From: Methanosphaera sp.
GTDB taxonomy: Archaea; Methanobacteriota; Methanobacteria; Methanobacteriales; Methanobacteriaceae
Assembly (NCBI GenBank): GCA_017430835.1
Contig: JAFRMD010000024.1
Span: 1 to 9,102 of the forward strand
DNA: 9,102 nt
Direction: 5' to 3'
Positions within the stretch are counted from its first letter, which is position 1; the number at the start of each line of letters is the position of its first letter. The notes under the pieces were generated by a model. It did no database searches and was not told the DNA's origin. It worked only from the letters and a program-made list of their open reading frames with translations. Below are positions 1 to 6,386 of this stretch, in pieces. The position numbers and the translations under genes are program-made.

Positions 1-163
1 AAATAAATATTGTTGTGAATCATTAGAAAAGTTCAGTTAATTCTTTTTATACTTTTTATAAGATTATCCATTACTTAATCAATAAATAAAATTAAATTGA
101 TATCAAAATTAGTTAATTAATTATATGGTGTGGATATGTACTTACTTAATAATAAGGTCGATA

Positions 164-233
164 AATTAGAACTTTATTGGAATGTAAAATCATTATTGAC
201 ATGATGTTAATTACACTCCAACCTTTTCTAATT
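164..233. repeat. Inverted repeat IR1, copy A
   Basis: The left arm 164-187 and right arm 211-233 are inverted copies. Outer AATTAGAA pairs with TTCTAATT, and inner TTGGAATGTAA pairs with TTACACTCCAA with one mismatch. A few unpaired bases lie inside each arm, and the spacer is about 23 bp. The matching element in copy B is at 8514-8587. The arms are long enough to bind a dimeric regulator or to fold as a hairpin. Confidence 0.7.
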
Positions 234-264
234 GTATAATTATTTGACATTACGTTATACAATT
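230..264. repeat. Inverted repeat IR2, copy A
   Basis: AATTGTATAA (230-239) and TTATACAATT (255-264) are a perfect 10-bp inverted repeat with a 15-bp spacer. It overlaps the end of IR1 by four bases and ends 35 bases before the TATA box. In copy B the same arms end 34 bases before the TATA box. The fixed distance suggests an upstream regulator site rather than a terminator. Confidence 0.75.
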
Positions 265-539
265 AATTATTCTATTTTTTATTACTTATAAAGTTATTAT
301 ATAAATAATGAAAAAATCTAAAAAAACTTTTTAACAATTTTAAAAAATTATTTAATAAAAAAAGTACTACTGGATTTTCATAACAATATAATAAACTAAA
401 CAATTGTGGAGAATTATTTGATATTTAATAAAGCTGATGCTGATGATATAGGATATATGTTGTGAAGAAGGATGTTTAAGTATCCGATAACAACCACCTA
501 AAGCAAAGTTTGTTTTGAAGAATATTGATATTCATTGTG

Positions 540-558
540 TTTTTTCTCTTTCCTTTTT
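540..558 (+). terminator. Pyrimidine tract, possible terminator
   Basis: Nineteen consecutive pyrimidines, ending in TTTTT, lie downstream of copy A and before the promoter of the gene at 611. Archaeal transcription often ends at T-rich tracts without a hairpin. If this one works, a transcript from the copy A TATA box would be about 220 nt long. Confidence 0.35.
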
Positions 559-610
559 AAATCTTTAAATTATCTTACTAACATATATTGTATTAAGGAC
601 GGTGATTAAT

Positions 611-946
611 GTGGATAAGGTTGTTCATTATTCTATTGTTGACAGGTTATCTTCTGATGATAAGATTTCTGTTTCCATTCGTATTAGCGTTATGAATTTT
701 CCTATTGTCGAGACTTTGGAGTATCATAATGAAGGCAAGTGGTTGGAGGATATTGCTAATATTGACAGAACCTATAATGATGAGGATACTCAGAAGCAGT
801 GGGATAGTTTTAAGTCGAGATTGTTAGCATTGTTGGATGATGATAATATGCGTGTTATTATGGATATTATGTCTGAGGATGATGTGTATTATTCTCGCAA
901 GTATAACTTGGAAATTATTGTAAACTCCTTTGATATTATTGACTAA
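611..946 (+). CDS. Small acidic protein of unknown function
   Basis: I do not recognise this 111-residue protein. It is rich in Asp, Glu, Ile and Tyr, has no signal peptide or membrane segment, and is probably cytoplasmic. It has an Asp-rich stretch near the C-terminal third (LLALLDDDNMR) and then SEDDVYYS. The frame is open from a GTG at 602, but that GTG lies inside the Shine-Dalgarno sequence (aggacGGTGATT, about 596-607). I therefore start at the GTG at 611, four bases after GGTGAT. A TATA-like stretch at about 556-571 would place the transcript start near 590. Its codons favour T-ending forms such as GTT, TCT and GAT, unlike the A-ending choice of the next operon. T-rich stretches at 966-982 follow the stop. 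It stands alone, with no neighbour that hints at a function. Confidence 0.75.
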   Translation: MDKVVHYSIVDRLSSDDKISVSIRISVMNFPIVETLEYHNEGKWLEDIANIDRTYNDEDTQKQWDSFKSRLLALLDDDNMRVIMDIMSEDDVYYSRKYNLEIIVNSFDIID

Positions 947-962
947 TATCATACCAATCCAC

Positions 963-985
963 TCTATTTTTAAACATTTTTTAGC
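963..985 (+). terminator. T-rich terminator
   Basis: Two T tracts (T5 and T6) lie 20-36 bases past the stop of the gene ending at 946 and before the TATA box of the next operon, as expected for a hairpin-free archaeal terminator. Confidence 0.4.
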
Positions 986-1000
986 AAAGTATTTAAATTA

Positions 1001-1009
1001 TTATAAATA
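1001..1009 (+). promoter_or_regulatory. TATA box of the prepilin-like operon
   Basis: TTATAAATA is centred about 28 bases before the ATG at 1033. There is no convincing Shine-Dalgarno sequence in front of that ATG. This fits a leaderless or nearly leaderless transcript starting at the start codon. Another ATG at 1028 is in a different frame. Confidence 0.5.
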
Positions 1010-1032
1010 TACTTACTATTATTAAGCATGTT

Positions 1033-1968
1033 ATGAAAATAATTAAAGACAATAAAGGTTATGCTACCAGTATTTTCTTACTCATATTATTAATACCAGT
1101 GTTGATGCTGATGATAATAAGCATTGACCATTATAGTCATGATGTGGATAATACGGTAGATAGCATTCAATCAAGGAAAATTAAAGCCACGGCTGATAAC
1201 TTTGAAGAAGAGATAGCAACAATTACTAAGCAGTCATTGCATGAAGTATCATTAAATGTAACAACAAATAAAAAGCCACTAAGAAACAGCAGACAAACAA
1301 TAAAGGAAGAAATTCAAAACAAAATCAATAAAAGAATAAAACAGTATGACGATTACAGTATAAACTGTCAAGTAACCGACATTAAAAACTCCAATGATCC
1401 ATTCAAGATAGAGGTAACATATTCAGTCACCATAACTAAACAGGCTTCCAAAGTTAAAATTAACAGACAAAACACACAGGAAATTGAATTAACAGATAAG
1501 TCCTACCCAGTTTATGATTCGCTACCGGTACTTAAAACTAATGCCAACCTAAAATATAATACAACGGTATTTTTCAACAACAACTTGGTGAATTATATAA
1601 GCATAGAGAACGCATCAGCATACAGAAATTCAACGGCTTATCCCATAATTAGAAAATGTCCATATACAAGTTATAATAATCATGGAGACAATAATCAGAC
1701 AATACTTAACTGTATTCTGAATCATTATTATCATAACAGTCATGATGGCCTGTGTTTCTTTTGTCGTTTGGAAAACAGGACTTCATGTAGCGATTATGGT
1801 TTTGAAACATTCATACTGCCAAGAGAGCATATGGATAAAGCGCCTGTTTCAATTGATCATGTTTTACTGAATGATAAATCAACACAATATCCTGGAGGGA
1901 TTATACAATTAAACAATACGACCTTCATCTACCTGGATAATGGTCATAAAACAAAGTACGGATTATGA
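1033..1968 (+). CDS. Prepilin-like secreted protein with Cys/His-rich C-terminal part
   Basis: This 311-residue protein begins with a class III (type IV prepilin) signal: a short basic N-terminus ending in Lys8-Gly9, then one hydrophobic stretch at about 12-31. In archaea such proteins are cut after the Gly by a prepilin peptidase and the hydrophobic helix anchors or assembles them at the cell surface. Residues 45-110 are charged and probably helical. The rest looks extracellular, Asn-rich, with several N-glycosylation sequons. Residues 209-252 hold Cys209, Cys227, Cys241, Cys244 (CxxC) and Cys252, with His217, 231, 234 and 237 among them. It overlaps the next gene by 4 bp (ATGA), so the two are translationally coupled and probably work as a pair. 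The exact family and substrate are unknown. The promoter seems leaderless. Confidence 0.85.
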   Translation: MKIIKDNKGYATSIFLLILLIPVLMLMIISIDHYSHDVDNTVDSIQSRKIKATADNFEEEIATITKQSLHEVSLNVTTNKKPLRNSRQTIKEEIQNKINKRIKQYDDYSINCQVTDIKNSNDPFKIEVTYSVTITKQASKVKINRQNTQEIELTDKSYPVYDSLPVLKTNANLKYNTTVFFNNNLVNYISIENASAYRNSTAYPIIRKCPYTSYNNHGDNNQTILNCILNHYYHNSHDGLCFFCRLENRTSCSDYGFETFILPREHMDKAPVSIDHVLLNDKSTQYPGGIIQLNNTTFIYLDNGHKTKYGL

Positions 1969-2798
1969 ACAGTAAAGGACAAATAATGATAACGGATTTG
2001 CTGCTATACTTGGTAATAATAACAATTATGCTTGGTATGGTAGTTTATTTAACGGCAACATTAAATAATAATGAGGTTACAAACGTAAACAATCATGAAT
2101 TAAACAACATGTTATCCGATGCAACTCGTGTATTAACAACTACCAGTGGCAGTCCAGACAATTGGGAAGACCTTAATAATATGGCCAATACTAAAACTGT
2201 GGGATTGAAATCTCGACATAATTCACTAATTAGTTATGATAAATTAATCAAACTAAAGAGCAATCCTCACTTGTTGGATACTTTTTTTCCTGAGGGACTT
2301 TCATATTCCCTAACGCTTTATCCAAAAAACAGAACAAGTTCTTCACAGTTCATTGCCGGCAAATCAAGCCTAAGCAACTATAATCACATTCAATCAAAAG
2401 ATATGCCCATACTTATTGATTATGGATATAATGTTACATTGGTAAATAGTAGCAATAAATGTCCCTTTAATCACAACAAGTATTGGAAATGCATTGCCTT
2501 CACTGTTAATTCAAGCTTATTGGAGGATGGGGAATTTTATATTGTCACCGACGATAATTGCAGGTACATAATATCCAATACCTACTTGGATAATATAACA
2601 GGACAGACAAATAGGATTATAAGTATCAATAACAAATTGGATGACTTGAAAGTTAATGATAACCAGACATACTATTTGCATTTAAACACCAATAACAATG
2701 CAAGTTATCTTGTTTATGATGCTAATGATAGGGAAGAATTCCTGGATAATGTATTAAGGCCAGAAGTTTATATATTAAACATGAAAGTAGCTGCATGA
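1965..2798 (+). CDS. Prepilin-like secreted protein with GSPxNWE motif
   Basis: This 277-residue protein starts with a very short class III signal, Lys4-Gly5-Gln6, then a hydrophobic helix at about 12-32. The Gln after the cut site is typical of archaeal pilins. Residues 48-68 (LNNMLSDATRVLTTT, then GSPDNWE at 62-68) and the following VGL and ISYDKL resemble, from memory, a recurring motif in paired pilin-like proteins of Methanobacteriales. The remainder is probably extracellular and Asn/Ser-rich with several glycosylation sequons. Cys166, Cys176 and Cys199 could form disulfides. The start overlaps the stop of the previous gene, and a methyltransferase follows 12 bases after. A minor pilin or surface adhesion role is likely, but this is inferred from the N-terminus and not from a named family. 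Confidence 0.85.
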   Translation: MNSKGQIMITDLLLYLVIITIMLGMVVYLTATLNNNEVTNVNNHELNNMLSDATRVLTTTSGSPDNWEDLNNMANTKTVGLKSRHNSLISYDKLIKLKSNPHLLDTFFPEGLSYSLTLYPKNRTSSSQFIAGKSSLSNYNHIQSKDMPILIDYGYNVTLVNSSNKCPFNHNKYWKCIAFTVNSSLLEDGEFYIVTDDNCRYIISNTYLDNITGQTNRIISINNKLDDLKVNDNQTYYLHLNTNNNASYLVYDANDREEFLDNVLRPEVYILNMKVAA

Positions 2799-2810
2799 GG
2801 TAAAGAGAAA

Positions 2811-3482
2811 ATGGATAATGACAAAGTTGAGGATGCATTCAATGATGCATCAGATAAGTATGATAACTATAGAAAACAGGCAATACCAAACATGGAACTG
2901 TATTATAATACGGCAATAGAATTAACACAAAAGTATGATAAACCCAAAATATTGGATTTGGGTGCTGGAACAGGTATCTTAACACAATTGTTGTATGAAA
3001 AACATCCCGAAAGTGACATTACCTTACTTGATTTATCAGTGCAAATGCTAAATAAGGCTAAGGACAAGTTCAAAAAGCAAAACTTCAAATACGTAATAGC
3101 AGACTACCTGAGCTATGATTACAATGAAAAGTATGATGTGGTAATTTCATCATTGTCCATTCATCACTTAACGGATGAGAAGAAACAAGAATTATATAAG
3201 AAGGTATATTCCATATTGAATGATGGCGGAATTTTCATTAATGCAGATGAAGTATATGGACAGACCGAAGAAACGGAACAAATCTTTAAGAACAAGGATT
3301 CCAGTCATCTTAACAAACAGGATATTCCTGAAGAGGAGAAGGAAGTCTTGCGTCAGAGAAGAAAATTGGACCGGCCATCCAGGTTAACCGATACAATTAG
3401 GTGGTATGAGGATATTGGATTTGTAAATGTTGACGTGTATTATAAGTACTATCGTTATTTTGTTATTGCCGGCGAGAAATAA
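2811..3482 (+). CDS. Class I SAM-dependent methyltransferase
   Basis: This 223-residue protein has a Rossmann-fold methyltransferase domain. Motif I is ILDLGAGTG (residues 47-55), the acidic ribose-binding position is Asp74 in LLDLS, motif IV is about 108-120 (YDVVISSLSIHHL), and LNDGG (136-140) marks the end of the fifth strand. The SIHHL motif places it with small-molecule, tRNA or protein methyltransferases such as the UbiE-like or CmoA-like groups. I cannot name the substrate. The C-terminal part (150-200) is charged and rich in Lys, Glu and Arg. It begins 12 bases after the second prepilin-like gene with a good SD (GAGGTAAAGAG), so it belongs to that operon. A role in modifying the surface proteins is possible but not shown, because the protein has no export signal and acts in the cytoplasm. 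Confidence 0.85.
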   Translation: MDNDKVEDAFNDASDKYDNYRKQAIPNMELYYNTAIELTQKYDKPKILDLGAGTGILTQLLYEKHPESDITLLDLSVQMLNKAKDKFKKQNFKYVIADYLSYDYNEKYDVVISSLSIHHLTDEKKQELYKKVYSILNDGGIFINADEVYGQTEETEQIFKNKDSSHLNKQDIPEEEKEVLRQRRKLDRPSRLTDTIRWYEDIGFVNVDVYYKYYRYFVIAGEK

Positions 3483-3573
3483 CTCTTCATACTGTTTATT
3501 AAAAAATTAATGTTTGATTTGATACAATAACATTATAATTATTTTAGAAAACAAATAATTAAACAAGAGAAGT

Positions 3574-4242
3574 ATGAAAGAAGAAAACAATACCCATAAA
3601 GGAATAATTACTAGACAAGTCTTGAAAAACTATGCAGTACTGATAATGGGACTGTTCATAATGTCCTTCGGTGTGGCACTGTCAGTAATATCGGATCTTG
3701 GAACAACGCCAATATCATGCATACCCAACGTACTGAAATATGCCGTGCCACTATCATTAGGAACAATAACAATAATATTCAACCTTCTCTTGATACTGAT
3801 ACAGGTAATCATATTGAAGGATGAATTCCAGAGAAAACAGTGGATGCAGCTTGTTGTAACAATAATCTTCGGATACTTCATAGACTTGGCACTGTACATT
3901 CTAGGTCCAATACAGCCATCAACATACCTGGAACAATGGATGCTGTGTGTAATAAGCTGTTTTATAATAGCATTGGGAGTATACTTTGAAGTAATATCAC
4001 AAGCAATAGTGCTGCCTGGAGAAGGAGTATCACTGGCAGTAAGGCACGTAACACATAAAGAGTTTGGAAAAATTAAAACGGCATTCGACACTTCAAACGT
4101 TATAATCGGAGCAGCTTTGTCCCTATTATTCTATGGGGAATTTCAGGGAATAGGGCTTGGAACAATTTTTGCAGGAATAGTGGTAGGCTATATTGTACGA
4201 TTCTATAGGAAAATTTTTGAAAGAATTAAAAAAAGGGGGTAA
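3574..4242 (+). CDS. YczE/DUF6198-type integral membrane protein
   Basis: This 222-residue membrane protein has about six predicted helices, near residues 20-40, 61-81, 91-111, 121-142, 173-187 and 192-211. The DLGTTP motif (41-46), the phrase SFGVALSVIS before it, and LPGEG (147-151) match what I remember of the YczE/YyaS/YitT-like family (DUF6198), which has no well-established function. The C-terminus is basic (KKRG) and probably cytoplasmic. GAGAAG lies just before the ATG, and a TATA-like TTATAATTA is near 3534-3542. It follows the methyltransferase by 91 bases with its own promoter, so it is probably not in that operon. It converges with the lipoprotein gene across only 20 bases, and I see no clear terminator there. 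Codons favour A-ending forms and the sequence is less AT-rich than its surroundings. Confidence 0.8.
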   Translation: MKEENNTHKGIITRQVLKNYAVLIMGLFIMSFGVALSVISDLGTTPISCIPNVLKYAVPLSLGTITIIFNLLLILIQVIILKDEFQRKQWMQLVVTIIFGYFIDLALYILGPIQPSTYLEQWMLCVISCFIIALGVYFEVISQAIVLPGEGVSLAVRHVTHKEFGKIKTAFDTSNVIIGAALSLLFYGEFQGIGLGTIFAGIVVGYIVRFYRKIFERIKKRG

Positions 4243-4262
4243 GGAAGAAGAAATTCTCAATA

Positions 4263-4694
4263 TTAATTAAAATCAGCAGCCATGCTGGCCAAATCCTTAG
4301 CTTCTTCCTGTGCTGAATAATATACTTTACCAGCTTGTGGACTATAATAAGGGTAATGTTCTCTTACATAAACTTTAACGCCATTATACTCCATTTCAAT
4401 GAAAGCACCTGCTTCGTCAGAAGAATAAATTTTAGTTTCACTCTTTTTAGAATCAGCAGTATCTTTTTTTGCATCGCTTTTAGTAGTATTGTTTTTAACT
4501 GCTTTACTTGCAGTATTGTTTTTTGTGGTATTTTTTATTGTATTGTTGCTGTTTGAATCTTTAATCATGTCCTTGGTTGTAGGATTAACATTATCTGTAT
4601 TGTCATCTGTGGATATGTTGACAGTAACACATCCTGAGACAGCTACAACAGCGACAATTAATAAAACAATAAGTAAAGACATTATTTTCTTCAT
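4263..4694 (-). CDS. Predicted lipoprotein with Asn/Thr/Lys-rich linker
   Basis: This 143-residue protein has a lipoprotein signal peptide: basic MKK, a hydrophobic core, then Val-Ser-Gly-Cys with the lipid-attachment Cys at residue 22. Residues 30-88 are a low-complexity linker of Asn, Thr, Lys, Asp and Ser. The C-terminal 55 residues look folded, with an IEMEYNGVKVYVREHYPYY stretch and then YYSAQEEAKDLASMAADF. I do not recognise this domain. The likely picture is a small extracellular domain held off the membrane by a flexible, possibly glycosylated spacer. The start is supported by AGGTGAT six bases before the ATG (minus strand). A TATA-like stretch (TATATTTATG) lies near 4763-4772 on the same strand. 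It converges with the membrane protein gene to its left. Confidence 0.8.
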   Translation of the reverse strand: MKKIMSLLIVLLIVAVVAVSGCVTVNISTDDNTDNVNPTTKDMIKDSNSNNTIKNTTKNNTASKAVKNNTTKSDAKKDTADSKKSETKIYSSDEAGAFIEMEYNGVKVYVREHYPYYSPQAGKVYYSAQEEAKDLASMAADFN

Positions 4695-5085
4695 ATTATT
4701 ATCACCTAAAATATTATTTTGTTTTACTTATTAAAGTCTTTATCTAAAATATTCTAAAAACATAAATATACAAAATTAAAAATTCATGAAATAATTATAA
4801 ATATTTATATATTTAGGATTAATTGTTGATTTTAACAATGGATTAAAAAGTGTGATTATAAAAAAAACCGTTAATAATATCTGATTTACAGATATATATG
4901 GCTGAAAATAGTATTGATTTTAAACAGTTGATGAGCAATTATAGTATAGTAATTAAAGAAAATATTAAATATATAAAAAATAAAGAGGAATATATTGAAG
5001 TTGGCTGAATAGATTGTTTATTAGCATAATTCTTTTAATATTATCATTTTTCATATATGTATTTTTGATAGTATAGGTGAATAAA
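4695..5085. other. Intergenic region with lipoprotein promoter and a tiny reading frame
   Basis: The first about 80 bases hold the leader and TATA-like element of the minus-strand lipoprotein gene. On the + strand there is a 36-codon reading frame at 4898-5008 (listed separately), and further on the likely promoter of the small gene at 5086: a TATA-like TTTTAATATTA near 5034 and AGGTGA at 5075-5080. I see no RNA gene. Confidence 0.5.
4898..5008 (+). CDS. Possible 36-residue protein
   Basis: ATG at 4898 opens 36 codons ending in TGA at 5006-5008. The peptide (MAENSIDFKQLMSNYSIVIK, then a Lys/Asn/Glu-rich tail) is hydrophilic and probably helical, without a membrane segment. There is no Shine-Dalgarno sequence. 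A TATA-like TTATAAAA at 4856-4863 would give a leader of only about a dozen bases. It sits just before two tiny paralogous genes on the same strand, which is the main reason to note it. A chance open frame in AT-rich DNA is equally possible. Confidence 0.25.
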   Translation: MAENSIDFKQLMSNYSIVIKENIKYIKNKEEYIEVG

Positions 5086-5253
5086 ATGACTAGAGTAGAT
5101 ATTGATGATAGACGTATTGAAGATATTGAACCACATTATGATGTTATTGGTGAGCCTGGTGAATATGATGAGTTTAGAAAATTAGGGGTCACAGATATTT
5201 TGTATATTATGACAGGTATTGATTTAAGGCGGAATAAACCAAAAACCAAGTAA
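5086..5253 (+). CDS. Small protein of unknown function, paralog 1
   Basis: This 55-residue protein was found by reading the frame after AGGTGA (5075-5080), five bases before the ATG. Its C-terminal 38 residues, from PHYDV to LRRNKPK, match those of the gene at 5523 at 32 of 38 positions. The shared core has the pattern PHYDVxxEPGEYDEF, then KLG, then LYIMTGIDLRRNKPK. It is acidic in front and basic at the end, with no membrane segment or signal. I do not recognise the family. The two genes lie in tandem, and a 46-bp block (5200-5245) is identical in both, which points to a recent duplication or gene conversion and to conservation as protein. An inverted repeat lies 25 bases after the stop. 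Confidence 0.65.
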   Translation: MTRVDIDDRRIEDIEPHYDVIGEPGEYDEFRKLGVTDILYIMTGIDLRRNKPKTK

Positions 5254-5278
5254 AAAGAAGATTCAACTAAAAAACTTC

Positions 5279-5313
5279 GAATTCTCTTATACTATTTTTA
5301 TCGAAGAGAATTC
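5279..5313. repeat. Inverted repeat after small gene 1, possible terminator hairpin
   Basis: GAATTCTCTT (5279-5288) and AAGAGAATTC (5304-5313) form a perfect 10-bp stem with a 15-base loop. It lies 25 bases after the stop of the 55-residue gene. No T run follows the stem directly. It may end or stabilise the transcript, or be a protein-binding site. Confidence 0.5.
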
Positions 5314-5522
5314 ATTATTATTAGAGAATTAGTAATTGAGTTAATGGATTATAAACAAGTAATTAATTATAAATGTTAAGCAATAAGTACTGCGTTAATA
5401 AATTTTAAAACAAAATATCAGGATGCTTATAATATTATCATATGTTTTTATTATTGGCTTCATAAATGTTTATATTATTAATTCCTTTTTATGTAATTAA
5501 TAATTATATGGTAGGTAGTAAT

Positions 5523-5705
5523 ATGGAAATGGATTTGGAAGAGTATAAGAAAGAGATTAGAAATCTAAAACCTCATTATGATGTTGTTGCTGAGCCTGGC
5601 GAGTATGATGAGTTTAAAAAATTAGGAATTGCTGATATGTTGTATATTATGACAGGTATTGATTTAAGGCGGAATAAACCAAAAATTAAAGATAAAAAAT
5701 ATTAA
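5523..5705 (+). CDS. Small protein of unknown function, paralog 2
   Basis: This 60-residue paralog of the gene at 5086 has a longer, helical N-terminus (MEMDLEEYKKEIRNLK) and an extra KDKKY tail. A longer frame is open from 5466, but its extra 19 residues are a hydrophobic stretch absent from the paralog. I start at ATG 5523, which has AGGT at 5513-5516, six bases upstream, and a TATA-like TTTATATTA near 5468. The last shared block (5640-5685) is identical in DNA to 5200-5245, including silent positions, while the earlier part differs by mostly conservative changes such as Lys/Arg and Ile/Val. That is the pattern of a selected protein. Function is unknown. A T6 tract at 5719-5724 follows. Confidence 0.7.
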   Translation: MEMDLEEYKKEIRNLKPHYDVVAEPGEYDEFKKLGIADMLYIMTGIDLRRNKPKIKDKKY

Positions 5706-5718
5706 TATTCTCTAAAAG

Positions 5719-5724
5719 TTTTTT
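5719..5724 (+). terminator. T6 tract after small gene 2
   Basis: Six T lie 14 bases past the stop of the 60-residue gene. With the preceding AAAAG they could also pair weakly. This is a plausible hairpin-free archaeal terminator. Confidence 0.35.
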
Positions 5725-5795
5725 AACTAATAAAATAATACTCAAATACTTAAAATAATATACATTAAAAGAGCAACAGGGACGTGTTTTCTAAA

Positions 5796-6386
5796 TTAAT
5801 TTTTTCGAGTAGCGGTAATTAGTGTAATGTCTTCAAAAAACATGTGTAAGCTTGCAGTTATTTCTGCTTCAAAGCCTATTTTTTCAAAATATTCTATTGT
5901 TTTTTCATTATCTGAGAATGATGATTGTACTAGTTGTATTTTTCCATCCTTTTTTAAGTATTGTGGAGCTTCTTTTATGAATTTGTCGATAACTTCACGA
6001 CCGTTTTCTCCACCATCCCAAGCCTTGGAGTAATCATCATCAACATGTTCCTCCTCAATTACTGGTAGGTATGGCGTGTTAAAAAGTATTAAATCATATT
6101 CATCATTTATATTCTCAAAGAGGTCGCTTTCAATTACGGTAATATTGTCTCTGGCATTTAATTTGATGTTGTTTTTTGCACACTTTATGGCATATGGATT
6201 GATGTCTGTTGAAGTAACTTCACGGCATTTAAATGATGCACTGATACTGACAAGTCCAGTTCCCGTACCGATTTCAAGAACATTGTCGGAAGTATCCACC
6301 ATTAGGTTGTCGATTAGAAGGAAGGTATCCTCTGCTGGGGGGTAAACCTCACTACATTCCGTGTATTCTATGCCATTATAGTTCAT
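5796..6386 (-). CDS. HemK2/Mtq2-type protein methyltransferase
   Basis: This 196-residue class I methyltransferase matches the HemK-related archaeal/eukaryotic group: PPAEDTFLL (residues 16-24) at the N-terminus, motif I LEIGTGTG (37-44), Asp61 for the ribose, a motif IV NTPYLP (103-108), and WDGGENGREVIDKF (123-136). Eukaryotic Mtq2/HEMK2, with partner Trm112, methylates the Gln of the GGQ motif in release factor eRF1, and the archaeal relative is expected to act on aRF1. Motif IV normally reads NPPY. Here the second residue is Thr (codon ACG on the minus strand), so activity and specificity should be examined. Start and stop are well fixed: it overlaps ksgA by 4 bp (ATGA) and has a strong SD (GGAGG, seven bases upstream) inside ksgA. 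Same operon as ksgA. Confidence 0.88.
   Translation of the reverse strand: MNYNGIEYTECSEVYPPAEDTFLLIDNLMVDTSDNVLEIGTGTGLVSISASFKCREVTSTDINPYAIKCAKNNIKLNARDNITVIESDLFENINDEYDLILFNTPYLPVIEEEHVDDDYSKAWDGGENGREVIDKFIKEAPQYLKKDGKIQLVQSSFSDNEKTIEYFEKIGFEAEITASLHMFFEDITLITATRKN

Larger units (their letters stand above)
144..420 (+). promoter_or_regulatory. Promoter cassette copy A with nested inverted repeats
   Basis: This stretch can be aligned by eye along its whole length with 8497-8788. It starts at a shared acttaataat, and a 24-bp block (164-187) is identical in both copies. It contains inverted repeat IR1 (arms 164-187 and 211-233), inverted repeat IR2 (arms AATTGTATAA 230-239 and TTATACAATT 255-264), a TATA box TATAAATA at 300-307, an AT-rich leader, and GGAG at 408-411 six bases before a TTG. 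In copy B the same layout precedes an exported-protein gene. Here the frame closes after 15 codons, so this copy is either an orphan promoter or it makes a short RNA. That it is a promoter is inferred from the TATA box, the SD and the comparison with copy B. Confidence 0.6.
1..610. other. AT-rich region without a recognisable complete gene
   Basis: Bases 2-40 read as twelve codons followed by TAA and could be the last codons of a + strand gene entering from the left. They are followed by a T-rich stretch (41-60) that could be its terminator. Both points are weak. From 144 to about 420 lies copy A of the promoter cassette described separately. Its leader opens a TTG-started frame at 418 that stops after 15 codons (stop 463-465). 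The same frame resumes at ATG 472 for nine codons to a TAA at 499-501. Positions 540-558 are an unbroken pyrimidine tract, and a TATA-like stretch follows it just before the gene at 611. Confidence 0.5.

Noticed and set aside
164..264. Inverted repeats as a CRISPR unit or an insertion-sequence end
   Set aside because: There are only two copies, 8 kb apart, with no regular spacers, no cas genes and no transposase frame. A regulatory reading fits better.
466..500. Possible small hairpin or tRNA-like patch in a slightly richer G/C stretch
   Set aside because: GGAT/ATCC pair for only four to five bases and no cloverleaf or other RNA structure can be built.
3630..4091. Minus-strand open frame of 153 codons inside the membrane protein gene
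   Set aside because: It is the complement of a clear six-helix membrane protein with SD and family motifs, and the minus-strand product has no recognisable features.
4335..4734. Two + strand hydrophobic frames opposite the lipoprotein gene
   Set aside because: They are complements of the Asn/Thr/Lys-rich linker, whose antisense is automatically rich in Val, Leu and Phe. The lipobox and SD support the minus strand.
5466..5522. Hydrophobic N-terminal extension of the second small paralog
   Set aside because: The first paralog lacks it, an SD-like AGGT lies just before ATG 5523, and the extension overlaps the likely TATA box.
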